Assembly: GCA_958298945.1 (NCBI GenBank)
Contig: OY282609.1
Span: 44,545,393 to 44,609,392, forward strand
Direction of reading: 5' to 3'
DNA from: Atherix ibis
Lineage: Eukaryota; Arthropoda; Insecta; Diptera; Athericidae
DNA: 64,000 bases
A program made the position numbers and the translations under genes. Each line of letters opens with the position of its first letter. Position 1 is the first letter of the stretch. Positions 26,883-39,672 of the stretch are shown in pieces. Below the pieces are notes generated by a model. It had not been told where the DNA came from. It made no database searches and saw nothing but the letters and a program-made list of their open reading frames with translations.

Positions 26883-29878
26883 AACATGAAGTGGTATGTT
26901 TAAGAGGAATATGAAGTAGTATATTTAAGAGGAATATGAAGAATTATATTTAAGAGGAATATGAAGTAGTATGTTTAAGAGGAATATGATGTAGTATGTT
27001 TAAGAGGAATATGAAGTAGTATGCTTAAGAGGAATAGGAAGTAATATTTCTAAGAGGAATAGAAAGTAGTATGTTTAGGAGGAATATGGAGTAGTATGTT
27101 TAAGAGGAACATGAAGTAGTATGTTTAAGAGGAACATGAAGTAGTATGTTTAAGAGGAATATGAAGGAGTATGTTTAAGAGGAATATGAAGAAGTATATT
27201 TAAGAGGAATAGGAAGTAGTATGTTTAAGAGGAATTTGAAGTAGTATGTTTAAGAGGAATATGAAGTAGTATGTTTAAGAGGAATAAGTAGTAGTATATT
27301 TAAGAGGAATATGTAGTAGTATGTTTAAGAGGAATGTGAAGTAGTATGTTTAAGAGGAATATGAATTATATGTTTAAGAGGAATATGAAATAGTTTATTT
27401 AAGAGGAATATTAAGTAGTATATTTAAGATGAATATGGAGTAGTATATTTAAGAGGAATATGAAGTAGTATGTTTAAGAGGAATATGAAGTAGTATGTTT
27501 AAGAGGAATATGAATTAGTATATTTAAGAGGAATATGAAGTAGTATATTTAAGAGTAATATGAAGTAGTATGTTTTAGAGGAATATGAAGTAGTAATTTA
27601 AGAGGAATATGAAGTAGTATATTTAAGAGGAATATGAAGTAGTATGTTTAAGAGGAATATGAAGTAGTATGTTTAAGAGGAATATGAAGTAGTATGTGTA
27701 AGAGGAATAAGAAGTATTATATTAAAGAGGAATATGAAGTAGTATGTTTAAGAGGAATATGAAGGAGTATGTTTAAGAGGAATATGAAGTAGTATATTTA
27801 AGAGTAATATGAAGTAGTATGTTTAAGAGGAATATGAAGTAGTATATTTAAGAAGAATATGAAGTAGTATATTTAAGAGTAATATGAAGTAGTATGTTTT
27901 AGAGGAATATGAAGTAGTAATTTAAGAGGAATATGAAGTAGTATATTTAAGAGGAATATGAAGTAGTATGTTTAAGAGGAATATGAACTAGTATGTTTAA
28001 GAGGAATAAGAAGTATTATATTAAAGAGGAATATGAAGTAGTATGTTTAAGAGGAATATGAAGGAGTATGTTTAAGAGGAATATGAAGTCGTATGTTTAA
28101 GAGGATTATGAAGTAGTATGCTTAAGAGCAATATGAAGTAGTATGTTTAAGAGGAATATGAAGTAGTATGTTTAAGAGGAATATGAAGTAGTATGTTTAA
28201 GAGGAGTATGAAGTAGTATATTTAAGAGGAATATGAAGTAGTATGTTTAAGAGGAATATGAAGTAGTATGTTTAAGAGGAATATGATGTAGTATGTTTAA
28301 GGGGAATATAAAGTAGTATGTTTAAGAGGAATATGAAGTAGTATGTTTAAAAGGAATATGAAGTAGTATGTTTAAGAGGAATTTGAAGTAGTATGTTTAA
28401 GAGGAATATGAAGTAGTATATTTATGAGGAATATGAAGTAGTATATTAAAGAGGAATATGAAGTAGTATGTTTAAGAGGAATAAGAAGAAGTATGCTTAA
28501 GAGCAATATGAAGTAGTATGTTTAAGAGGAATATGAAGTAGTATGTTTAAGAGGAATATGAAGTAGTATGTTTAAGAGGAGTATGAAGTAGTATATTTAA
28601 GAGGAATATGAAGTAGTATGTTTAAGAGGAATATGAAGTAGTATGTTTAAGAGGAATATGATGTAGTATGTTTAAGAGGAATATGAAGTAGAATGTTTAA
28701 GAGGAATATGAAGTAGTATGATTAAGAGGAATATGAAGTAGTATGTTTAAGAGGAATTTGAAGTAGTATGTTTAAGAGGAATATGAAGTAGTATATAATG
28801 AGGAATATGAAGTAGTATATTTAAGAGGAATATGACGTAGTATATTTAAGAGGAATATGAAGTAGTATGTTTAAGAGGAATATGAAGTAGTATGTTTAAG
28901 AGAAATATGAAGTAGTATGTTTAAGGGGAATATGAAGTAGTCTGTTTAAGAGAAATTTGAAGTAGTATGTTTAAGAGGAATATGAAGTTGTATATTTATG
29001 AGGAATATGAAGTAGTATATTTAAGAGTAATATGACGTAGTATGTTTAAGAGGAATATGAAGTAGTATGTTTAAGAGGAATATGAAGTAGTATGTTTAAG
29101 AGAAATATGAAGTAGTATGTTTAAGAGGAATATGAAGTAGTATATTTAAGAGGAATATGAAGAAGTATGTTTAAGAGGAATATGAAGTATTATATTTAAG
29201 AGGAATATGAAGTAGTATGTTTAAGAGGAATATGAAGTTGTATGTTTAAGAGGAATAAGAAGTATTATATTTAAGAGGAATATGAAGTAGTATGTTTAAG
29301 AGGAATATGAAGTAGTATGTTTAAGAGGAATATGAAGTAGTATGTTTAAGAGGAATATGAAGTAGTATGTTTAAGAGCAATATGAAGTTGTATGTTTAAG
29401 AGGAGTATGAAGTAGTATATTTAAGAGGAATATGAAGTAGTATGTTTAAGAGGAATATGAAGTAGTATGTTTAAGAGGAATATGATGTAGTATGTTTAAG
29501 AGGAATATGAAGTAGTATGTTTAAGAGTTATATGAAGTAGTATGTTTAAGAGGAATATGAAGTAGTATGTTTAAGAGGAATATGAAGTAGTATGTTTAAG
29601 AGGAATATGAAGTATTATGTTTAAGAGGAATATGAAGTAGTATGTTTAAGAGGAATATGAAGAAGTATATTTAAGATGAATTTGAAGTGGTATATTGAAA
29701 AGGAATATGCAGAAGTATATTTAAGAGGAATATGAAGTAGTATGTTTAAGAGGAATATGAAGTAGTATGTTTAAGAGTAATATGAATTAGTATATTTAAG
29801 AGGAATATGAAGTAGTATATTTAAGAAGAATATAAAGTAGTTTATTTAAGAAAAATATGAAGCAGTATGTTTAAGAGG
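26883..29878 (+). repeat. Left-arm higher-order unit L11 (2996 bp)
   Basis: The two diagnostic monomers are 147 bp apart (26883 and 27030), where they are 247 bp apart in L1, L9 and others. Exactly four monomers (100 bp) have been lost between them. The second marker is mutated to AATATTTC. The unit contains a 324-bp pair at 27.55-28.2 kb and 24-bp monomers near 27.59, 27.92 and 28.79 kb. Confidence 0.8.
27545..28190 (+). repeat. 324-bp tandem pair
   Basis: TGTTTTAGAG (27571/27895) and the 24-bp monomer TAGTAATTTAAG (27591/27915) recur at 324 bp, which is twelve 25-mers and one 24-mer. The 1-bp deletion was duplicated along with the block, which dates the deletion before the duplication. Edges are approximate. 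Confidence 0.8.
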
Positions 29879-32800
29879 AACATGAAGTGGTATGTTTAAG
29901 AGGAATATGAAGTAGTATATTTAAGAGGAATATGAAGAAGTATATTTAAGAGGAATATGAAGTAGTATGTTTAAGAGGAATATGATGTAGTATGTTTAAG
30001 AGGAATATGAAGTAGTATGCTTAAGAGGAATAGGAAGTAATATGTCTAAGAGGAATAGAAAGTAGTATGTTTAGGAGGAATATGAAGTAGTATGTTTAAG
30101 AGGAACATGAAGTAGTATGTTTAAGAGGAATATGAAGTAATATGTTTAAGAGGAATATGAAGGAGTATGTTTAAGAGGAATATGAAGAAGTATATTTAAG
30201 AGGAATAGGAAGTAGTATGTTTAAGAGGAATTTGAAGTAGTATGTTTAAGAGGAATATGAAGTAGTATGTTTAAGAGGAATAAGTAGTAGTATATTTAAG
30301 AGGAATATGTAGTAGTATGTTTAAGAGGAATGTGAAGTAGTATGTTTAAGAGGAATATGAATTATATGTTTAAGAGGAATATGAAATAGTATATTTAAGA
30401 GGAATATTAAGTAGTATATTTAAGATGAATATGAAGTAGTATATTTAAGAGGAATATGAAGTAGTATGTTTAAGAGGGATATGAAGTAGTATGTTTAAGA
30501 GGAATATGAATTAGTATATTTAAGAGGAATATGAAGTAGTATGTTTAAGAGGAATATGAAGTAGTACATTTAAGAGGAATATGAAGTAGTATATTTAAGA
30601 GGAATATGAAGTAGTATGTTTAAGAGGAATATGAAGTAGTATATTTAAGAGGAATATGAAGTAGTATGTGTAAGAGGAATATGAAGTAGTATGTTTAAGA
30701 GGAATAAGAAGTATTATATTAAAGAGGAATATGAAGTAGTATGTTGAAGAGGAATATGAAGGAGTATGTTTAAGAGGAATATGAAGTCGTATGTTTAAGA
30801 GGAATATGAAGTAGTATGCTTAAGAGCAATATGAAGTAGTATGTTTAAGAGGAATATGAAGTAGTATGTTTAAGAGGAATATGAAGTAGTATGTTTAAGA
30901 GGAGTCTGAAGTAGTATATTTAAGAGGAATATGAAGTAGTATGTTTAAGAGGAATATGAAGTAGTATGTTTAAGAGGAATATGATGTAGTATGTTTAAGA
31001 GGAATATGAAGTAGTATGTTTAATAGGAATATGATGTAGTATGTTTAAGAGGAATATGAAGTAGTATGCTTAAGAGGAATAGGAAGTAATATGTCTTAAA
31101 GGAATAGAAAGTAGTATGTTTAGGAGGAATATGAAGTAGTATGTTTAAGAGGAATATGAAGTAGTATGTTTAAGAGGAATATGAAGTAGTATGTTTAAGA
31201 GGAATATGAAGTAGTATGTTTAAGAGGAATATGAAGAAGTAAATTTAAGAGGAATAGGAAGTAGTATGTTTAAGAGGAATTTGAAGTAGTATGTTTAAGA
31301 CGAATATAAAGTAGAATGTTTAAGAGGAATATGAATTATATGTTTAAGAGGAATATGAAATAGTATGTTTAAGAGAAATATGAAGTAGTATGTTTAAGAG
31401 GAATATGAAGTAGTATGTTTAGGAGGAATTTGAAGTAGTATGTTTAAGAGGAATATGAAGTAGTATATTTATGAGGAATATGAAGTAGTATATTTAAGAG
31501 GAATATGACGTTGTATTTTTAAGACGAATATGAAGTAGTATGTTTAAGAGGAATATGAAGTAGTATGTTTAAGAGAAATATGAAGTAGTATGTTTAAGAG
31601 GAATTTGAAGTAGTATGTTTAAGAGGAATATGAAGTAGTATATTTATGAGGAATATGAAGTAGTATATTTAAGAGGAATATGACGTTGTATTTTTAAGAC
31701 GAATATGAAGTAGTATGTTTAAGAGGAATATTAAGTAGTATGTTTAAGAGAAATATGAAGTAGTATGTTTAAGAGGAATACGCAGTAGTATATTTAAGAG
31801 GAATATGAAGTAGTATGTTTAAGAGGAATATGAAGTAGTATGTTTAAGAGGAATATAATGTAGTATGTTTAAGAGGAATATGAAGTAGTATGTTTAAGAG
31901 GAATATGAAGTAGTATGTTTAAGAGGAATATGAAGTAGTATGTTTAAGAGGAATTTGAAGTAGTATGTTTAAGAGGAATATGAAGTAGTATATTTATGAG
32001 GAATATGAAGTAGTATATTTAAGAGGAATATGACGTTGTATTTTTAAGACGAATATGAAGTAGTATGTTTAAGAGGAATATGAAGTAGTATGTTTAAGAG
32101 AAATATGAAGTAATATGTTTAAGAGGAATACGCAGTAGTATATTTAAGAGGAATATGAAGTAGTATGTTTAAGAGGAATATGAAGTAGTATATTTAAGAG
32201 TAATATGAAGTAGTAAGTTTAAGAGGAATATGAAGTAGTATTTTTAAGATGAATATGAAGTAGTATGTTTAAGAGTAATATGAAGTAGTATGTTTAAGAG
32301 GAATATGAAGTAGTATTTTTAAGATGAATATGAAGTAGTATGTTTAAGAGGAATATGAAGTAGTATGTTTAAGAGAAATATGAAGTAGTATGTTTCAGAG
32401 GAATTTGAAGTAGTATGTTTAAGAGGAATATGAAGTTGTATATTTATGAGGAATATGAAGTAGTATATTTAAGAGGAATACGACGTAGTATGTTTAAGAG
32501 GAATATGAAGTAGTATGTTTAAGAGGAATATGAAGTAGTATGTTTAAGAGAAATATGAAGTAGTATGTTTAAGAGGAATATGAAGTAGTATATTTAAGAG
32601 GAATATGAAGAAGTATGTTTAAGAGGACTATGAAGTATTATATTTAAGAGGAATATGAAGCAGTATGTTTAAGAGGAATATGAAGTAGTATGTTTAAGAG
32701 GAATAAGAAGTATTATATTTAAGAGGAATATGAAGTAGTATGTTTAAGAGGAATATGAAGTAGTATGTTTAAGAGGAATATGAAGTAGTATGTTTAAGAG

Positions 32801-33376
32801 GAATATGAAGTAGTATGTTTGAGAGCAATATGAAGTAGTATGTTTAAGAGGAATATGAAGTAGTATGTTTAAGAGGAATATGAAGTAGTATGTTTAAGAG
32901 GAGTATGAAGTAGTATATTTAAGAGGAATATGAAGTAGTATGTTTAAGAGGAATATGAAGTAGTATGTTCAAGAGGAATATGATGTAGTATGTTTAAGAG
33001 GAATATGAAGTAGTATGTTTAAGAGTTATATGAAGTAGTATGTTTAAGAGGAATATGAAGTAGTATGTTTAAGAGGAATATGAAGTAGTATGTTTAAGAG
33101 GAATATGAAGTAATATGTTTAAGAGGAATATGAAGTAGTATGTTTAAGAGGAATATGAAGAAGTATATTTAAGATGAATATGAAGTGGTATATTTAAGAG
33201 GAATATGAAGAAGTATATTTAAGAGGAATATGAAGTAGTATGTTTAAGAGGAATATGAAGTAGTATGTTTAAGAGGAATATGAAGTAGTATATTTAAGAG
33301 GAATATGAAGTGGTATATTTAAGAAGAATATAAAGTAGTTTATTTAAGAAAAATATGAATCAGTATGTTTAAGAGG
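29879..33376 (+). repeat. Left-arm higher-order unit L12, rearranged (3498 bp)
   Basis: It carries two copies of the AGGAAGTAATATGTC-type monomer 1049 bp apart (30026 and 31075; the second reads GTCTTAAAGG) and two GAATTATATG 24-mers (about 30.36 and 31.34 kb). A second, truncated unit start is therefore embedded inside it. From 31.4 to 32.1 kb a local series with GACGTTGTATTTTTAAGACG recurs at 31507, 31682 and 32032, which are steps of 7 and 14 monomers. Confidence 0.75.
31500..32130 (+). repeat. Local 7- and 14-monomer repeats
   Basis: A distinctive monomer pair, GACGTTGTATTTTTAAGACG, begins at 31507, 31682 and 32032, with intervals of 175 and 350 bp. A GGAATACGCAG monomer follows near 31.78 and 32.13 kb (350 bp apart). 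The block reads as a small local expansion with a second-order 350-bp duplication. Confidence 0.8.
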
Positions 33377-36300
33377 AACATGAAGTGGTATGTTTAAGAG
33401 GAATATGAAGTAGTATATTTAAGAGGAATATGAAGAAGTATATTTAAGAGGAAAATGAAGTAGTATGTTTAAGAGGAATATGATGTAGTATGTTTAAGAG
33501 GAATATGAAGTAGTATGTTTAAGAGGAATAAGAAGTATTATATTAAAGAGGAATATGAAGTAGTATGTTGAAGAGGAATATGAAGGAGTATGTTTAAGAG
33601 GAATATGAAGTCGTATGTTTAAGAGGAATATGAAGTAGTATGCTTAAGAGCAATATGAAGTAGTATGTTTAAGAGGAATATGAAGTAGTATGTTTAAGAG
33701 GAATATGAAGTAGTATGTTTAAGAGGAGTCTGAAGTAGTATATTTAAGAGGAATATGAAGTAGTATGTTTAAGAGGAATATGAAGTAGTATGTTTAAGAG
33801 GAATATGAAGTAGTATGTTTAAGAGGAATATGAATTAGTATATTTAACAAGAATATGAAGTAGTATATTTAAGAGTAATATGAAGTAGTATGTTTAAGAG
33901 GAATATAAAGTAGTATATTTAAGAGGAATATGAAGTAGTATATTTAAGAGGAATATGAAGTAGTATGTTTAAGAGGAATATGAAGTAGTATGTTTAAGAG
34001 GAATATGAAGTAGTATGTTTAAGAGGAATAAGAAGTATTATATTAAAGAGGAATATAAAGTAGTATGTTTAAGAGGAATATGAAGGAGTATGTTTAAGAG
34101 GAATATGAAGTCGTATGTTTAAGAGGAATATGAAGTAGTATGCTTAAGAGCAATATGAAGTAGTATGTTTAAGAGGAATATGAAGTAGTATATTTAAGAG
34201 GAATATGAAGTAGTATGTTTAAGAGGAATATGAAGTAGTATGTTTAAGAGGAATATAATGTAGTATGTTTAAGAGGAATATGAAGTAGTATGTTTAAGAG
34301 GAATATGAAGTAGTATGTTTAAGAGGAATATGAAGTAGTATGTTTAAGAGGAATTTGAAGTAGTATGTTTAAGAGGAATATGAAGTAGTATATTTATGAG
34401 GAATATGAAGCAGTATATTTAAGAGGAATATGACGTATTATGTTTAAGACGAATATGAAGTAGTATGTTTAAGAGGAATATGAAGTAGTATGTTTAAGAG
34501 AAATATGAAGTAGTATGTTTAAGAGGAATACGAAGTAGTATATTTAAGAGGAATATGAAGTAGTATGTTTAAGAGGAATATGAAGTAGTATGTTTAAGAG
34601 GAACATGAAGTAGTATGTTTAAGAGGAATATGAAGTAGTATATTTAAGAGGAATATGAAGTAGTATGTTTAAGAGGAATATGAAGTAGTATTTTTAAGAT
34701 GAATATGAAGTAATATATTTAAGAGGAATATGAAGTAGTTTGTTTAAGAGGAATATGACGTAGTATGTTTAAGAGAAATATGAAGTAGGATGTTTAAGAG
34801 GAATATGAAGTAGTATGTTTAAGAGAAATATGAAGTAATATGTTTAAGAGGAACATGAAGTAGTATGTTTAAGAGGAATATGAAGTAGTATATATAAGAG
34901 AAATATGAAGTAGTATGTTTAAGAGGAATATGAAGTAGTATTTTTAAGATGAATATGAAGTAATATATTTAAGAGGAACATGAAGTAGTATGTTTAAGAG
35001 GAATATGAAGTAGTATGTTTAAGAGGAATACGCAGTAGTATATTTAAGAGAAATATGAAGTAGTATGTTGAAGAGGAATATGAAGTAGTATATTTAAGAG
35101 TAATATGAAGTAGTAAGTTTAAGAGGAATATGAAGTAGTATTTTTAAGATGAATATGAAGTAGTATGTTTAAGAGTAATATGAAGTAGTATGTTTAAGAG
35201 GAATATGAAGTAGTATTTTTAAGATGAATATGAAGTAGTATGTTTAAGAGGAATATGAAGTAGTATGTTTAAGAGAAATATGAAGTAGTATGTTTAAGAG
35301 GAATTTGAAGTAGTATGTTTAAGAGGAATATGAAGTTGTATATTTATGAGGAATATGAAGTAGTATATTTAAGAGGAATACGACGTAGTATGTTTAGGAG
35401 GAATATGAAGTAGTATGTTTAAGAGGAATATGAAGTAGTATGTTTAAGAGAAATATGAAGTAGTATGTTTAAGAGGAATATGAAGTAGTATATTTAAGAG
35501 GAATATGAAGAAGTATGTTTAAGAGGAATATGAAGTATTATATTTAAGAGGAATATGAAGTAGTATGTTTAAGAGGAATATGATGTAGTATGTTTAAGAG
35601 GAATAAGAAGTATTATATTTAAGAGGAATATGAAGTAGTATGTTTAAGAGGAATATGAAGTAGTATGTTTAAGAGGAATATGAAGTAGTATGTTTAAGAG
35701 GAATATGAAGTAGTATGTTTGAGAGCAATATGAAGTAGTATGTTTAAGAGGAATATGAAGTAGTATGTTTAAGAGGAATATGAAGTAGTATGTTTAAGAG
35801 GAGTATGAAGTAGTATATTTAAGAGGAATATGAAGTAGTATGTTTAAGAGGAATATGAAGTAGTATGTTCAAGAGGAATATGATGTAGTATGTTTAAGAG
35901 GAATATAAAGTAGTATGTTTAAGAGTTATATGAAGTAGTATGTTTAAGAGGAATATGAAGTAGTATTTTTAAGAGGAATATGAAGTAGTATGTTTAAGAG
36001 GAATATGAAGTAATATGTTTAAGAGGAATATGAAGTAGTATGTTTAAGAGGAATATGAAGAAGTATATTTAAGATGAATATGAAGTGGTATATTTAAGAG
36101 GAATATGAAGAAGTATATTTAAGAGGAATATGAAGTAGTATGTTTAAGAGGAATATGAAGTAGTATGTTTAAGAGGAATATGAAGTAGTATATTTAAGAG
36201 GAATATGAAGTGGTATATTTAAGAAGAATATAAAGTAGTTTATTTAAGAAAAATATGAATCAGTATGTTTAAGAGGAACATGAAGTGGTATGTTTAAGAG

Positions 36301-37880
36301 GAATATGAAGTAGTATATTTAAGAGGAATATGAAGAAGTATATTTAAGAGGAAAATGAAGTAGTATGTTTAAGAGGAATATGATGTAGTATGTTTAAGAG
36401 GAATATGAAGTAGTATGTTTAAGAGGAATAAGAAGTATTATATTAAAGAGGAATATGAAGTAGTATGTTGAAGAGGAATATGAAGGAGTATGTTTAAGAG
36501 GAATATGAAGTCGTATGCTTAAGAGGAATATGAAGTAGTATGCTTAAGAGCAATATGAAGTAGTATGTTTAAGAGGAATATGAAGTAGTATGTTTAAGAC
36601 GAATATGAAGTAGTATGTTTAAGAGGAGTCTGAAGTAGTATATTTAAGAGGAATATGAAGTAGTATGTTTAAGAGGAATATGAAGTAGTATGTTTAAGAG
36701 GAATATGAAGTAGTATGTTTAAGAGGAATATGAATTAGTATATTTAAGAAGAATATGAAGTAGTATATTTAAGAGTAATATGAAGTAGTATGTTTAAGAG
36801 GAATATAAAGTAGTATATTTAAGAGGAATATGAAGTAGTATATTTAAGAGGAATATGAAGTAGTATGTTTAAGAGGAATATGAAGTAGTATGTTTAAGAG
36901 GAATATGAAGTAGTATGTTTAAGAGGAATAAGAAGTATTATATTAAAGAGGAATATAAAGTAGTATGTTTAAGAGGAATATGAAGGAGTATGTTTAAGAG
37001 GAATATGAAGTCGTATGTTTAAGAGGAATATGAAGTAGTATGCTTAAGAGCAATATGAAGTAGTATGTTTAAGAGGAATATGAAGTAGTATGTTTAAAAG
37101 GAATATGAAGTAGTATGTTTAAGAGGAGTATGAAGTAGTATATTTAAGAGGAATATGAAGTAGTATGTTTAAGAGGAATATGAAGTAGTATGTTTAAGAG
37201 GAATATAATGTAGTATGTTTAAGAGGAATATGAAGTAGTATGTTTAAGAGGAATATGAAGTAGTATGTTTAAGAGGAATATGAAGTAGTATGTTTAAGAG
37301 GAATTTGAAGTAGTATGTTTAAGAGGAATATGAAGTAGTATATTTATGAGGAATATGAAGCAGTATATTTAAGAGGAATATGACGTATTATGTTTAAGAC
37401 GAATATGAAGTAGTATGTTTAAGAGGAATATGAAGTAGTATGTTTAAGAGAAATATGAAGTAGTATGTTTAAGAGGAATACGAAGTAGTATATTTAAGAG
37501 GAATATGAAGTAGTATGTTTAAGAGGAATATGAAGTAGTATGTTTAAGAGGAACATGAAGTAGTATGTTTAAGAGGAATATGAAGTAGTATATTTAAGAG
37601 AAATATGAAGTAGTATGTTTAAGAGGAATATGAAGTAGTATTTTTAAGATGAATATGAAGTAATATATTTAAGAGGAATATGAAGTAGTTTGCTTAAGAG
37701 GAATATGACGTAGTATGTTTAAGAGAAATATGAAGTAGGATGTTTAAGAGGAATATGAAGTAGTATGTTTAAGAGAAATATGAAGTAGTATGTTTAAGAG
37801 GAACATGAAGTAGTACGTTTAAGAGGAATATGAAGTAGTATATTTAAGAGAAATATGAAGTAGTATGTTTAAGAGGAATA
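32100..37880 (+). repeat. Two-copy 2900/2950-bp duplication
   Basis: From about 32.13 kb, rare variants recur 2900 bp downstream: GGAATACGCAG 32127/35027, GGTATATTTAAGAAG 33312/36212, GGAGTCTGAAG 33725/36625. The offset becomes 2950 bp beyond about 34.2/37.1 kb (GAATATAATG 34251/37201, GACGTATTATG near 34.43/37.38 kb). The change is explained by two extra monomers in the second copy. It is one of the longest pairs in the window. Confidence 0.85.
33377..36276 (+). repeat. Left-arm higher-order unit L13 (2900 bp)
   Basis: This unit spans exactly 116 monomers. It has lost the AGGAAGTAATATGTC monomer and the GAATTATATG 24-mer. After GATGTAG near 33.48 kb it goes straight to AATAAGAAGTATTATATT. 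Rare variants link it to L14 at a 2900-bp offset: GGTATATTTAAGAAG 33312/36212, GGAGTCTGAAG 33725/36625, ATGTTGAAGAGG near 33.56/36.46 kb. Confidence 0.85.
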
Positions 37881-39672
37881 TTAAGTAGTATTTTTAAGAT
37901 GAATATGAAGTAATATATTTAAGAGGAACATGAAGTAGTATGTTTAAGAGGAATATGAAGTAGTATATTTAAGAGAAATATGAAGTAGTATGTTTAAGAG
38001 GAATATGAAGTAGTATTTTTAAGATGAATATGAAGTAATATATTTAAGAGGAATATGAAGTAGTATGTTTAAAAGGAATAAGAAGTAGGATGTTTAAGAG
38101 GAATATGAAGTAATATGTTTAAAAGGAATATGAAGTAGTATGTTTAAGAGGAATATAAAATAGTATGTTTAAGAGGAGTATGAAGTAGTATATTTAAGAG
38201 GAATATGAAGTAGTATGTTTAAGAGGAATATGAAGTAGGATGTTTAAGAGGAATATGAAGTAGTATGTTTAAGAGAAATATGAAGTAGTATGTTTAAGAG
38301 GAACATGAAGTTGTATGTTTAAGAGGAATATGAAGTAGTATATTTAAGAAAAATATGAAGTAGTATGTTTAAGAGCAATATGAAGTAGTATGTTTAAGAG
38401 GAATAAGAAGTATTATATTTAAGAGGAATATGAAGTAGTATGTTTAAGAGGAGTATGAAGTAGTATATTTAAGAGGAATATGAAGTAGTATGTTTAAGAG
38501 GAATTGAAGTAGTATGTTTAAGAGGAATATAATGTATTATGTTTTAGAGGAATATGAAGTAGTATGTTTAAGAGGAATATGAAGTAGTATGTTTACGAGG
38601 AATATGAAGCAGTATGCTTAAGAGGAATTTGAACTAGTATGTTTAAGAGGAATATGAAGTAGTATATTTATGATGAATATGAAGTAATATATTTAAGAGG
38701 AATATGACGTAGTATGTTTAAGAGAAATATGAAGTAGTATGTTTAAGAGGAATATGAAGTAGTATGTTTAAGAGGAATATGAAGTATTATGTTTAAGAGG
38801 AATATGAAGCAGTATATTTAAGAGGAATATGAAGTAGTATGTTTAAGAGGAATATGAAGTAGTATATTTAAGAGGAATATGAAGTAGTATGTTTCAGAGA
38901 ATTATGAAGCAGTATGTTTAAGAGGAATATGAAGTAGTATGTTTAAGAAGAATATGAAGTAGTATTTTTAAGATGAATATGAAGTAATATATTTAAGAGA
39001 AATATGAGGTAGTATATTTAAGAGGAATATGAAGTAATATGTTTAAGAGGAATAAGAAGTATTATATTTAAGAGGAATATGAAGTAGTATGTTTAAGAGG
39101 AATATTAAATAGTATGCTTAAGAGGAATATGAAGTAGTATGTTTAAGAGGAATATGAAGTAGTATGTTTAAGAGCAATATGAAGTAGTATGTTTAAGAGA
39201 AATATGAAGTAGTGTGTTTAAGAGGAATATGAAGTAGTATGTTTAAGAGCAGTTTGAAGTAGTATATTTAAGAGAAATATGAAGTAGTATGTTTAAGAGG
39301 AGTATGAAGTAGTATGTTTAAGAGGAATATGATGTAGTATGTTTAAGAGGAATATGAAGTAGTATGTTTAAGGGTTATATGAAGTAGTATGTTTAAGAGG
39401 AATATGAAGTAGTATGTTTAAGAGGAATATGAAGTAGTATGTTTAAGAGGAATATGAAGTATTATGTTTAAGAGGAATATGAAGTAGTATTTTTAAGAGG
39501 AATATGAAGAATTATATTTAAGATGAATATGAAGTAGTATAATTAAGAGGAATATGAAGAAGAATATTCAAGAGGAATATGAAGTAGTATGTTTAGTAAT
39601 ATGAAGTAGTATATTTAAGAAGAATATGAAGTACTTTATTTAAGAAGATTATGAAGTAGTATGTTTAAGAGG
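36277..39672 (+). repeat. Left-arm higher-order unit L14 (3396 bp)
   Basis: It follows L13 at 2900 bp, then at 2950 bp after two extra monomers are gained near 37.1 kb (GAATATAATG 34251/37201; TGAAGTAGGA 34781/37731). From about 37.9 to 39.6 kb it is less regular, with many single variants and a 24-bp monomer (GGAATTGAAG, near 38.50 kb). Near 39.58 kb a truncated monomer (GTTTAGTAATATG) marks a small deletion just before the next unit. Confidence 0.75.
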
